DNA of 64,000 nucleotides from Yoonia sp034652275. Its GTDB lineage: Bacteria > Pseudomonadota > Alphaproteobacteria > Rhodobacterales > Rhodobacteraceae. Where the stretch lies: NCBI RefSeq assembly GCF_034652275.1, contig NZ_JAXIWG010000001.1, positions 372,001-436,000 on the forward strand. Reading direction: 5' to 3'. The position numbers and the translations under genes were made by a program. Under the pieces are notes generated by a model. That model did no database searches and was not told the origin of the DNA. It was given only the letters and a program-made list of their open reading frames with translations. Of the stretch, positions 16,231-24,937 are shown piece after piece. Numbering within the stretch: the first letter of the stretch is position 1; the number at the start of each line of letters is the position of its first letter.

Positions 16231-17211
16231 TTATCCCTTGATCATGTCCGCAGGGATGTCCGCGCCGTTCTCCATGAACCAGCGGGCGGCACCCGGGTGC
16301 CATGGAATCACGGTGTTCTTATCCCAGTTTTCGAACACGGTGGTTTCGGCAGACGAGTGGATCTGCATCATCCGCTCGTTGTCTTCCATAATCACACGCG
16401 TCGCCTCGTAGACGAAGCTTTCGGGCAGGTCACAGTTCACGATCGCGAAGTTCCACATCGACACCGCACGCGCGGGTTCGGTCAGGCTGGCGTAGGTGCC
16501 AGCAGGGATCTCGAAATTCGCCACAGGGAACAGCTCGGTCATAAGCGCCTGTTCTTCTTCGGTGAATTCGATGATGTTGACGGCGTTCGAGGCTTCAAGC
16601 TCCGCCACCTGCGGAATCGGCACACCGGCGGCAAAGCCGATCACGTCGATCAGGCCGTCCTGCATCTGGCCACCCAGATCGTTCCAGCCACCGTTGCGGC
16701 GCTCGAACTCGACGCCAAGCGCAGTCAGCATTTCAGGGAAATACACGTCCGCCGTGGCACCTGCGGGGCCAAAGCCCACGCGCGACCCTGCGGGAATCTC
16801 GCTTAGCGATGTGATGCCCGAACTGGCCAGCGCGACTGCGTGGAACGGTGTTTCATACATCGGGAAATGCGCGCAGACATTGGTCATTTGCAGGCCGGGT
16901 GCCAGCGGGCTTTCACCGGCGATGCTGACTTGCGCAGGGCCCATGGTGGTCATGCCCATCGCGGCCTCGCCCGTGTGGACCAGCGCCATGTTCTGCATCG
17001 GACCGCCGGTGACTTCGGCGCCGCCGGTGACGCCCAGCTCTTCGGAAATCAGGTTCGCGTAGCCCGAGCCATATACGAAGAACGTGCCGCCCTGCGACGC
17101 CGTACCCACAGTAAAGCTGGTGGGCCAGCCGGTGCGGTCAACCTCTTGTGCAAGTGCTGGCAATGCAGCGACAAGTGCGATGGCAGATGTGCCAAGAATA
17201 GATTTGATCAT
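16231..17211 (-). CDS. TAXI-family TRAP transporter solute-binding protein
   Basis: A 326-residue periplasmic protein with a Sec signal peptide (MIKSILGTSAIALVAALPALAQ). The mature part has the TAXI motifs FTVGTASQGGTFFVYGSGYANLISEELG, the glycine-rich ligand loop near the N-terminus, followed by a periplasmic-binding-protein fold. It would deliver the ligand to the fused TRAP permease encoded 106 bases downstream. The start is the ATG at 17211; upstream in-frame codons lack a signal sequence. The ligand cannot be read from sequence. Expression would come from the 720-base region upstream. Confidence 0.93.
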   Translation of the reverse strand: MIKSILGTSAIALVAALPALAQEVDRTGWPTSFTVGTASQGGTFFVYGSGYANLISEELGVTGGAEVTGGPMQNMALVHTGEAAMGMTTMGPAQVSIAGESPLAPGLQMTNVCAHFPMYETPFHAVALASSGITSLSEIPAGSRVGFGPAGATADVYFPEMLTALGVEFERRNGGWNDLGGQMQDGLIDVIGFAAGVPIPQVAELEASNAVNIIEFTEEEQALMTELFPVANFEIPAGTYASLTEPARAVSMWNFAIVNCDLPESFVYEATRVIMEDNERMMQIHSSAETTVFENWDKNTVIPWHPGAARWFMENGADIPADMIKG

Positions 17212-17930
17212 CGAATTCCTCCCAGATGAAGAGACCATGTCGCGATCTACCAAACAACGGCAGCGACTGACATCTCGTCGGGTGAAAATAGCGAGTGGGA
17301 CTGCCCTGTCAAACGGTTAAGCGCAAATGGCGACGCCTAATCGCCCCGCACGCGGACAGGTTGTACCCCAGACGATCCGAAAGCGTGGCCAATTATTGGG
17401 GTCCCTTGCGGATGCGACTGCGACGCCGATGACCAACTCTGTGGCAATGACTGCTTAAAGAACCGCAGTCAGGAAAAGATCGTCGCAGACCTGTAGCGGA
17501 TAGCGCGCGCGCCCGTTTCGCCCCTGCACGACGTCCAGACGCGTGCGGCTGGTTTCTTCGGGGCCGTTCCCGCTTCAGTTTAAAGCTGCGCGCTGCATAC
17601 GGGCTGGGACGATCCGGATCGGCGGCACCCGGACCCATGCAGGATGCACCACGCAATTTGCGGCAAAGCCGCAGAACATGCGAAAACGGCCATATTCGCC
17701 AGGTGCTTCGCGCCTTCGTCGCGATCGTGGCACGCAAGAACACGCTGTTATGGGTCGATTTCGACCAAGTGCCGGCTTCACCGGACGAAGCCGCCATCAC
17801 CGTCACCATCCACATAGCCGCAGACGTGCAAGTTGGCCTCAGCACAACCAGAAACAGGAGGCTGGCAACGACAAATATCGTGCTTCTGCCAGCCAGTCTG
17901 AAGGCCTCTCCGCTACCTGCCAGCCGTCTG
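17212..17930. other. Long gap with no convincing gene, upstream of the TAXI-TRAP operon
   Basis: About 720 bases between the TAXI gene start and the chemoreceptor stop. Open frames exist on both strands (for example 17393-17845 minus, 17637-18086 plus) but their translations are Arg/Ser/Pro-rich, lack a ribosome-binding site and resemble no family I know. On the minus strand one short piece ending in YPLQVCDDLFLTAVL (about 17455-17575) looks more protein-like, but it follows an in-frame stop. The region may hold the TAXI-TRAP promoter plus a decayed gene. I see no repeat, tRNA or insertion-sequence end. Confidence 0.4.
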
Positions 17931-20303
17931 TCAAAAGTCCTGCCAGCCGTCGGAAGATGTCGCCGCGGATCGGCCGTAGGTCCCCGTCATCGCCACAGGC
18001 GTTGTCGGGATCGGTGCTGGCGGTGGTTTTTTTTGCTGGCTGCGCGGCGATTGGAAGACCATTACATTTTCGGCGCTGCGTCGTGACGCGCCCGTCTGCA
18101 CGACATCGGTCTGGTCAAGATGGAACCGCGCAACAAGGTCACTCAGGTTGCCTGCCTCTGCATTCAAGGCATGGCTGCTGGCCGTCGCCTGGTCGACCAT
18201 CGCTGCGTTTTGTTGCGTGACCTTGTCTAGCTGGGTAACGCCGATATTGATTTCGGCCAGACCTGTCGACTGTTCCGCAGCACCTGCTGCAATTTCAGAG
18301 ATCAAACCAGAAATATGGCTGATGTGCTTGGCGATGCGCATCAGTACCTCGCCCGCCTCGCCGACCAGGCTGACACCGCTCGCGACCTGATCGGAGCTGC
18401 CTGCGATCAACGTCTTGATCTGCTTGGCCGCCTCCGATGACCTTTGCGCCAGAGCGCGCACTTCAGAAGCGACAACGGCAAAACCGCGCCCCGCATCGCC
18501 GGCACGGGCAGCCTCTACCCCAGCATTCAACGCCAGCAGGTTGGTCTGGAACGCGATATCGTCAATGACCCCGACAATCTGGGTGATCTCGTCAGAGGAT
18601 TTTTCAATCGCTGTCATCGCGGCTACCGCCTTTTGGACGACTGGTTCGCTCGCATTGGCGTCATTTCGGGCATCTGCGACGATCGTCTCGACCTCGCGGG
18701 CGCCATCGGCGGCAGACCGCACGCTGGCGGTCAGCTCGTCAAGCGCAGCGGCGGTCTGTTCCAGCGTCGCGGCCTGATTCTCTGTCCGGCGCGAAAGATC
18801 ATCGGATGCACTGCTCATTTCTAGGGCGCGATCGCGAATGCCCGCCGCGCTGGTGACAACCGACCCGACTGTCGCGCTCAGATGAGAAACCGTCCGGTTA
18901 TAATCGATCCGAAGTTGTTCATAGCTTTCGTCAAAAGGTGTATGGATCACGGCCGTCAGGTCGCCCTCGGCCAGTGCCACCATGCCTTTGCTGAGCGCTT
19001 CGACAACCCGCGCTTGTTCGGCCTGCACCTTCTTGCGGGCGTCCTCGGCGGCATCAAAACCTTTCAGCTTGTCGCGGAAATCAACCAGCGCTTTGGCCAA
19101 CACGCCAAGTTCATCGCCCCGATCGGTATCCGCGACCATGAAGTCATAGTCGCGCTGCGCGACTTTGCCCATGCCATCGCCTAGCCGCTCAAGCGGACGG
19201 ATGACAGAACGCGCCGTCAGATACCCTAGCAAGGCGGCAAGGCCCATGACCAAGGCTGTGGTCCCAATCATCTTGTTACGCATCGCTGTCACGGGAACCA
19301 GCACCTCTGCCATGTCCATCTCGCCGATCACGCGCCATCTGGCGCCGAACACTTCGATTTGCGAAACTTCGGCCAGTACGGACTGTCCGTTTATGCCGGT
19401 GACATCTGTGAAAAACGACCTTGCGCCTGCAAGACCGGACGTGACCTGCTGCAAAGTGCTGACGTTCTGCAACGCCAGATGCCCGCCCGCAAAGCGCGAT
19501 GCACTGCGCGTCATGCCGTCCGGACCGGCGATGTACATTTCGCCTGTTTCACCCAACCCGACCGGACGGTTGACGATCGCTTCAAGCGGTGCCGTTTCCA
19601 GTTGCACAGCGTAAACGCCGACAACCGCGCCTTCGCCATTGCTGACCTGTGTTGCCAGAAATGCGGCTGCCGCGCTGCCGCTGGGCGCGTATCGTTCGAA
19701 ATCAGCAAAATAGACCGCTTCGGCCACCCCGTCCCGCGCGGCGATGAAGGCTTGGCCAAGCCCGCTGTCCTGCAAGGAACCCGACAGGACATTGGCTGCA
19801 AAATCGACTTCTTTTGCATAGGAATAGACGACGTCGCCTGCGGTATTGAGCAGGAACACGTCACGGTAATCCGAGTCATTTACCAAATTGCGAAAGAACG
19901 GATGGAACGCCCCATGCTGGAAATTGTAGGGAATCGCCTCGGGCGCCTGATCGAGCAGGCCTTTTTGGCCGACAGGATTGGGATTGTTGGTGATATAGGC
20001 CGCCTGAAGGTCGGTGCTGTCATCCAACAGCGCGAACGACGACGATAACGCCTGCGTTGCATTGATGACACTGGGCATCCGAGCATAGGCCAGGACGTTA
20101 TTCTCCACCTCTGCGACCCAATTCTCAAGCGCAATGCCGCGTTCTTCGGCAAGCACGTCAAAATGGTGCTGCGCCTCTTTCACCATACTGTCGCGAAAAT
20201 CGAGATAACTGAGACCGGCAACCGTGACGGCTGCAGCAAGACTGATCCCGCCGATGATCACAGGCAGTTTGCGGGACAGGGGGACAGAACTGAGACTGGG
20301 CAT
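17931..20303 (-). CDS. Methyl-accepting chemotaxis protein with Cache-type sensor
   Basis: A 790-residue transmembrane chemoreceptor. TM1 is at about residues 10-30, a large periplasmic region of about 300 residues fits a double-Cache ligand domain, TM2 is at about 325-350, then a HAMP domain and a cytoplasmic signalling region. The hairpin tip IAFQTNLLALNAGVEAARAGDAGRGFAVVA that binds CheA/CheW is intact. The extreme C-terminus is GWQDF, similar to the CheR/CheB-tethering pentapeptides of enteric receptors. The ATG at 20303 follows AAGAGG. It lies 74 bases beyond the end of the aromatic-degradation genes on the same strand, so it could sense the compound they consume; this is inference from position only. 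Confidence 0.93.
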   Translation of the reverse strand: MPSLSSVPLSRKLPVIIGGISLAAAVTVAGLSYLDFRDSMVKEAQHHFDVLAEERGIALENWVAEVENNVLAYARMPSVINATQALSSSFALLDDSTDLQAAYITNNPNPVGQKGLLDQAPEAIPYNFQHGAFHPFFRNLVNDSDYRDVFLLNTAGDVVYSYAKEVDFAANVLSGSLQDSGLGQAFIAARDGVAEAVYFADFERYAPSGSAAAAFLATQVSNGEGAVVGVYAVQLETAPLEAIVNRPVGLGETGEMYIAGPDGMTRSASRFAGGHLALQNVSTLQQVTSGLAGARSFFTDVTGINGQSVLAEVSQIEVFGARWRVIGEMDMAEVLVPVTAMRNKMIGTTALVMGLAALLGYLTARSVIRPLERLGDGMGKVAQRDYDFMVADTDRGDELGVLAKALVDFRDKLKGFDAAEDARKKVQAEQARVVEALSKGMVALAEGDLTAVIHTPFDESYEQLRIDYNRTVSHLSATVGSVVTSAAGIRDRALEMSSASDDLSRRTENQAATLEQTAAALDELTASVRSAADGAREVETIVADARNDANASEPVVQKAVAAMTAIEKSSDEITQIVGVIDDIAFQTNLLALNAGVEAARAGDAGRGFAVVASEVRALAQRSSEAAKQIKTLIAGSSDQVASGVSLVGEAGEVLMRIAKHISHISGLISEIAAGAAEQSTGLAEINIGVTQLDKVTQQNAAMVDQATASSHALNAEAGNLSDLVARFHLDQTDVVQTGASRRSAENVMVFQSPRSQQKKPPPAPIPTTPVAMTGTYGRSAATSSDGWQDF

Positions 20304-20377
20304 AAAAACCTCTTGCACCGGGTAGTCGGATCAGACGTCTTGTCGCACGCAGCCATTAAGAACGGCTTAAGCGCCCC

Positions 20378-21223
20378 TTACTTTTTCGCGCCCTCCGCCT
20401 GCGCCAGCCCCAAAATCCTGCGCGCTGTTCCGGCATCCGCGACCGGACGTTCATGCCGGTCGCAAATCTCCACCACCCGGCGCACCAGTGCCGCGTTCGA
20501 CGGCGCAAGCCTGTCGCGGTCAAGGCGCACGTTATCCTCGAGCCCCGTGCGCGCATGGCCACCCGCCGCAACCGCCCATTCGTTCAGCACGATCTGGTTG
20601 GGCCCGATCCCTGCCGCACACCACGGCGCGCCCGGAAACAGGCGGTTCACGGTCTGCACGTAATAGTCGAACACATGCTTGTCCGCGGGCATGGCGTTTT
20701 TCACACCCATCACGAATTGCACGTAAGGTACGTCCTTGATCTGGCCTTTGGCATGCATGTCGGCGGCCTTGAGGATATGCGACAGATCGAAGGCCTCGAC
20801 CTCGGGCTTGACCCCGTAGGTCAGCATTTCGGCGGCCAGCCAGTCCACCAGATCGGGCGGGTTTTCATAGACGCGGGTTGGAAAGTTGTTTGACCCCACC
20901 GACAGCGACGCCATATCGGGGCGCAGCGGCAACATACCGCCGCGCGCGTGCCCTGCCCCCGACCTGCCACCGGTCGAGAACTGGATGATCATGCCGGGGC
21001 AATGTCTGCGCAGCCCCTCTAGCAAGGCAGCAAACTTTTCGGGGTCACTGGATGGCGTTTCATCATCATTGCGCACATGAGCATGGACAATGCTCGCCCC
21101 GGCCTCGAAGGCTTCCTGCGTGCTATCGATCTGTTCGGTCACGCTGATCGGCACGGCGGGATTGTTGGCCTTGGTCGGCAGCGATCCGGTGATCGCGACG
21201 CAGATGATACAGGGATTGCTCAT
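20378..21223 (-). CDS. BKACE-family beta-keto acid cleavage enzyme (3-keto-5-aminohexanoate cleavage protein-like, DUF849)
   Basis: A 281-residue TIM-barrel enzyme. It contains IVHAHVRND (the metal-binding HxH), IIQFSTGGRSG, EAFDLSHI and the C-terminal GGHARTGLEDNVRL segment typical of Kce/BKACE proteins. The family condenses a beta-keto acid with acetyl-CoA to give acetoacetate plus a new acyl-CoA. It is the last gene of the aromatic operon and its start overlaps the dioxygenase stop by four bases. The operon should make 3-oxoadipate, so the likely reaction is 3-oxoadipate plus acetyl-CoA giving succinyl-CoA plus acetoacetate. That substrate is inferred from context; beta-ketoadipate activity is known for some members of the family. 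Confidence 0.88.
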   Translation of the reverse strand: MSNPCIICVAITGSLPTKANNPAVPISVTEQIDSTQEAFEAGASIVHAHVRNDDETPSSDPEKFAALLEGLRRHCPGMIIQFSTGGRSGAGHARGGMLPLRPDMASLSVGSNNFPTRVYENPPDLVDWLAAEMLTYGVKPEVEAFDLSHILKAADMHAKGQIKDVPYVQFVMGVKNAMPADKHVFDYYVQTVNRLFPGAPWCAAGIGPNQIVLNEWAVAAGGHARTGLEDNVRLDRDRLAPSNAALVRRVVEICDRHERPVADAGTARRILGLAQAEGAKK

Positions 21224-22095
21224 CGCGCAGGCGCCAGCACGAAATCGTGGATCACCTCGAAGAATGGGCCGCTCTGCCCTTCGGCGGCGATCCTGTCGGG
21301 GGCGGTGATGTGGCGGAACTTGGCCATCAGGCTTTCCTTGACGCCGAACACGGCATCCGAATGGATGTAATCATCGTCGGGATCAAAGATATGGGTTACG
21401 AGTGTTTCGAACCTTTCGGCCTCCAGAATGTAATGCAGATGCGCGGGCCGGTACGGGTGCCGCCCCAGCCCTGCAAGCAACTGCCCGACAGGGCCGTCAT
21501 CGGGGATCGGGTAGAATTTCGGCTTCGCCCCCCAGAACCAGTATTCCCCGTCAGCCCCCGTGCGGAACACGCCGCGCAGGTTGAAATCGGGCTGGGTGCC
21601 TTTTTGCTGCACGTCATAGAAGCCGTCGTCATTGGTCTGCCAGACATCGATCTTGGCCCCTGCAATCGGGTTGCCGTCGGTGTCGAGGATGCGGCCTTTG
21701 ACCAGCATCGGCTCGCCTTTGCCATCCAGACAGATATTCGCGCCCATCGGTTTTTCGGGTGCATCGGCCACATGGAACGGCCCCAGCACCGTGCTTTCGG
21801 ACGCGCCCGAGGGTTTGCGGTTGTTGATCGCATCGACCAGCATCGACACGCCCAGCACATCCGACAGCAGGATGAATTCCTGCCGCCAGTCGTCGGATTT
21901 GTGCCCCGTCTGGGTCAGGAACAGGATCGCCTGCATCCATTCGTCCTGCGTGGGTTCGATTTCCTTCACAGCGGCGTGCAGGTGGCGGGTGATGACCTCC
22001 ATCACCTTGGCCAGACGCGCGTTCTTGGCGTTCGCGTTGCGGCTGACGACGACATCGGCGGAGTTGCTTTCGGTGAAATAGCCTTGTTCGGTCAT
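21220..22095 (-). CDS. Intradiol ring-cleavage dioxygenase, probable hydroxyquinol 1,2-dioxygenase
   Basis: A 291-residue non-heme Fe(III) dioxygenase. The four iron ligands are visible: Tyr160 (DDGFYDVQ), Tyr195 (KFYPIPDDG), His219 and His221 (YRPAHLHYIL). The N-terminal helical dimerisation region (about 25-95) and GPFHVADAP are typical of the catechol/hydroxyquinol 1,2-dioxygenase branch rather than protocatechuate dioxygenase. Hydroxyquinol cleavage gives 3-hydroxymuconate, that is maleylacetate. This choice over catechol is supported by the maleylacetate reductase gene in the same operon and the absence of muconate cycloisomerase. The start overlaps the monooxygenase stop by four bases. 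Confidence 0.88.
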   Translation of the reverse strand: MTEQGYFTESNSADVVVSRNANAKNARLAKVMEVITRHLHAAVKEIEPTQDEWMQAILFLTQTGHKSDDWRQEFILLSDVLGVSMLVDAINNRKPSGASESTVLGPFHVADAPEKPMGANICLDGKGEPMLVKGRILDTDGNPIAGAKIDVWQTNDDGFYDVQQKGTQPDFNLRGVFRTGADGEYWFWGAKPKFYPIPDDGPVGQLLAGLGRHPYRPAHLHYILEAERFETLVTHIFDPDDDYIHSDAVFGVKESLMAKFRHITAPDRIAAEGQSGPFFEVIHDFVLAPAR

Positions 22096-23876
22096 GCGGC
22101 ACCTTTGATGCTGGCGGCCTCGGCCGGTTGCAGGATCGCCGTCATCACGCGGCGCAGTTCAGCGGCGGGGTTCGACACCATTTCATCCACGCGCCATGCG
22201 ACGTGGTGGTCGGGGCGCACCAGCACGCAGCCGCTGTCGCGGATATCGCGCACGCGCGCCCAGTCGCCGGTATGGTCCTGAATGGCGCGGCGGGGGCCGA
22301 TTTCATGGACCTTGATGATCAGACCCAGTTCATCCCCCACAGTGGCGGCGGCGTCATTCCACGCCTCGCCGCCGATACCCGTCAGCAGGGAGAATGTGCC
22401 GTGGCCGGTCAGGTCGAGCGTCGAGAGTTTCTCGCCGGTGGGCGTGAACACCCAGGCATGCGGCAAGCGCGCACCGGGCCAAGTGGTTGGGTGGTAGTGC
22501 AATTCCTCGTCCATCGCGAAGGGGGGTTCAAGCTGCCCATCGGTGACCACGGCGTCGGACCGGTAGCGCTGGTTCATCTCGACCCCATGGCAGTCGAATT
22601 CGTATTTCTTGAAAGCAATCGCATCGCGCAAAGCCGCGCGCTGTTTTTCCGCCGCAGGGCCGCTGGTCGTGCGGGCATCCATGTTTTTCTGCATCTTCAC
22701 CGGATCGACCGATCCTGTCAGCCCAAGTGCGTCAAAAATCGGGCCGAATTCGCCGATGGACTGGTTGGCACGGGTGACAATCTGTTTGGCCACCGGCGCG
22801 CGTTCGGCTGTGTAGCTGTCCAAGAGCGCCTGCCCCGCCTGCCCTTTGATCACAGCCGCCAGTTTCCAGCACAGGTTGAACGCATCCTGAATGGACGTAT
22901 TCGACCCAAGCCCGTTGGACGGCGGATGCCGGTGTGCGGCATCGCCCATGATGAACACGCGGCCCTTTTGCATCTGCGTCGCATAGGCGTTGTTCACGGT
23001 CCATGTGTTGGCGCTGATGAGTTCGATCTCGAGCTTGGGATCACCGACCAACTGCCGTGCGACCTCGGTCGCATAATCCGGCGTGACATCGGGCGCAGGC
23101 CCGTTGATGTCATAGCCCCAAACGATCAGCCATTCGTTCCACGGCCGGATCATCCGCACCAGCCCCATGCCGATCCCGCCGACATTGGCACCGGGCTGCA
23201 TGACCCAGTAAAGGACCGACGGACGGTGGGCGACGTATTTGGACAAATCGGCACGGAACAGAATGTTCATCGACCCGCCCACGCCCATCTTGCCTTCGAT
23301 GGGCAGGTTTTCATTCTCGGCCACCAGCGAATTGCCGCCATCGGCCCCGATCATGTATTTCGCGCGGATCGTCAGATCCTTGCCCGTCAGCCGGTCGCGC
23401 ACGGTGGCGGTCACACCGTCCGCATCCTGCGCATGGGACAGGTATTCCGTGCTCATCCGGCCCTGCGTGCCGCGTTTGGCGGCCGTGGTGAACAGGATCG
23501 GTTCCATGAAGGTCTGCGGCAGGTCGTTCATGAAGGTGGGCGATGACAACAGATGCTCGGCCTTGGACATCGGGTGCGTGCCCCAGCTGCGCATGCGGCC
23601 GATTTCCTCGCCCGCAAGGCTTTCGCAGAACACGTTTTCGCCCATCAGCTCTTGTTCGGTCGCGTGCATATAGGCCTCGGCCTCTACGTCACGCCCGAGA
23701 TCGCGTAAAACCTCCATCGTGCGCTGGTTAGTGATATGGGCGCGTGGCGTATTGGCCAGCCAGCTATAGCGGTTGATCGCGATATTGCGGATGCCATAGG
23801 TCGACAACAGCGCGGCAGAGGCGGACCCGGCAGGCCCGGTGCCAATGATCAGAACGTCGGTTTCCATGTCAGCCAT
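22092..23876 (-). CDS. FAD-dependent aromatic monooxygenase (phenol hydroxylase/TfdB-like)
   Basis: A 594-residue class A flavoprotein hydroxylase. It has the ADP-binding GTGPAGSASAALL near the N-terminus, NQRTMEVLRDLG, the second flavin motif RVFIMGDAAHRHPPSNGLGSN, and the thioredoxin-like C-terminal domain of TfdB/PheA-type phenol hydroxylases. It would hydroxylate a phenolic ring using NAD(P)H and O2; in this operon the product is expected to be hydroxyquinol, from resorcinol, hydroquinone or a related dihydroxy or carboxy compound. The ATG at 23876 follows CAGGAGACTGAC and lies at the livM stop. The upstream open frame (to 23942) overlaps livM and is not used. Confidence 0.88.
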   Translation of the reverse strand: MADMETDVLIIGTGPAGSASAALLSTYGIRNIAINRYSWLANTPRAHITNQRTMEVLRDLGRDVEAEAYMHATEQELMGENVFCESLAGEEIGRMRSWGTHPMSKAEHLLSSPTFMNDLPQTFMEPILFTTAAKRGTQGRMSTEYLSHAQDADGVTATVRDRLTGKDLTIRAKYMIGADGGNSLVAENENLPIEGKMGVGGSMNILFRADLSKYVAHRPSVLYWVMQPGANVGGIGMGLVRMIRPWNEWLIVWGYDINGPAPDVTPDYATEVARQLVGDPKLEIELISANTWTVNNAYATQMQKGRVFIMGDAAHRHPPSNGLGSNTSIQDAFNLCWKLAAVIKGQAGQALLDSYTAERAPVAKQIVTRANQSIGEFGPIFDALGLTGSVDPVKMQKNMDARTTSGPAAEKQRAALRDAIAFKKYEFDCHGVEMNQRYRSDAVVTDGQLEPPFAMDEELHYHPTTWPGARLPHAWVFTPTGEKLSTLDLTGHGTFSLLTGIGGEAWNDAAATVGDELGLIIKVHEIGPRRAIQDHTGDWARVRDIRDSGCVLVRPDHHVAWRVDEMVSNPAAELRRVMTAILQPAEAASIKGAA

Positions 23877-23877
23877 G

Positions 23878-24927
23878 TCAGTCTCCTGTTGTGGGGGGTG
23901 GGATGCGCCGCAGACGGCGCCGGATGGGGAAAAGCTGCACACCCGTGCGGGCCGAGATCAGGCCCCAGATGCCGCGCGGGGCGAACAGCATAATCACGAT
24001 GCCTAGCGCGCCCAGCACGATCAGATAGGAGCTGCCGTAATCGGCCAGCAGCGATTGCAGCAAGAAGAACACGATCACCCCGATGATCGGCCCTTCGATG
24101 GTGCCGATGCCGCCGATCACGACGATAAAGATCACAAAGGCCGTCCAGTCGGTCACGCTGAAGGCGGCATCAGGGCTGACGCGCCCTTTCTGGAGATAGA
24201 TCAAGCCACCCGCGATGCCGGTGCCAAAGGCCGCGACGATGAAGACCAGCCATTTCATGCGCAGGGCATCGACGCCGACGGCCTTGGCGGCCTCAATATT
24301 GTCGCGTACGGCGGCGAGAGCGAGGCCGCGTTTGGTGCGCAGAAGCCAGTAAATCCCGCCGATTGTGGCGACGGCCAAGGCCAGCGCCAGCCAATAGTTC
24401 ACGATATCGCGCGCGGCGGCGGTGCGCACGTCGAGCAGGTTGGCCACAGCCTCCACCCCCCAGAAATCCCGCGCCTCTGGTGGCAAGGACGTGCCCGACC
24501 CGCCGCCCAGCGTTTTCCACTGCGCGACGAGCAGCCGCACGACCTCGGCCACGACCCAGGTGCCGATGGCGAAATAGGCCCCCGCAAGGCGGAAGGCGAA
24601 GAACGCCGTCGGCACCGCGATGATTGCCGCGACCACGCCACAGATCAGCAGCGCAGCAATCGGGTCCATCCCCCACAGGATGCCTGCGCCGAATAGTGTA
24701 TAAGCCCCGATGCCGACAAAAGCATGCTGCCCTACGCTGACCAGACCGCCATAGCCTGCCAGCAGGTTCCAGAACTGCGCCAGCGTCAGCATCGTCAGGA
24801 TAAAGAACAGATCCTGTATCATGCTGCGGCTGGCGAACAGTGGCGCGGCGATCAGGATGGCCAGCAGGACCAGCGCGGCAATGCCTGCGATGCGTGACGC
24901 TTTGGTGCGGGTTTCGACAAGATACAT
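23878..24927 (-). CDS. Branched-chain-type ABC transporter permease (LivM-like)
   Basis: A 349-residue inner-membrane protein with about ten hydrophobic segments and the LivM motifs GGLVSVGQHAFVGIGAYT, YFAIGTWVVAEVVRLL and the EAA-loop-like AVRDNIEAAKAVGVDALRMKWLVF. It is the second permease of a hydrophobic-amino-acid-type ABC importer. Its position in a catabolic operon suggests an aromatic acid or phenolic as cargo instead of leucine. An ATG at 24945 overlaps the livH stop, but the ATG at 24927 has the better ribosome-binding site (GAGGGGGCC). The next gene begins at its stop codon. Confidence 0.9.
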   Translation of the reverse strand: MYLVETRTKASRIAGIAALVLLAILIAAPLFASRSMIQDLFFILTMLTLAQFWNLLAGYGGLVSVGQHAFVGIGAYTLFGAGILWGMDPIAALLICGVVAAIIAVPTAFFAFRLAGAYFAIGTWVVAEVVRLLVAQWKTLGGGSGTSLPPEARDFWGVEAVANLLDVRTAAARDIVNYWLALALAVATIGGIYWLLRTKRGLALAAVRDNIEAAKAVGVDALRMKWLVFIVAAFGTGIAGGLIYLQKGRVSPDAAFSVTDWTAFVIFIVVIGGIGTIEGPIIGVIVFFLLQSLLADYGSSYLIVLGALGIVIMLFAPRGIWGLISARTGVQLFPIRRRLRRIPPPTTGD

Positions 24928-24937
24928 GGCGGCCCCC

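Noticed and set aside
17393..18086. Open frames on both strands in the gap before the chemoreceptor, considered as possible transposase or signalling genes.
   Set aside because: No ribosome-binding sites, odd Arg/Ser/Pro composition, and no recognisable motif; no insertion-sequence ends or target duplications were seen.
22128..23546. A 472-codon plus-strand open frame opposite the FAD monooxygenase.
   Set aside because: Antisense shadow of a gene with clear flavin motifs.
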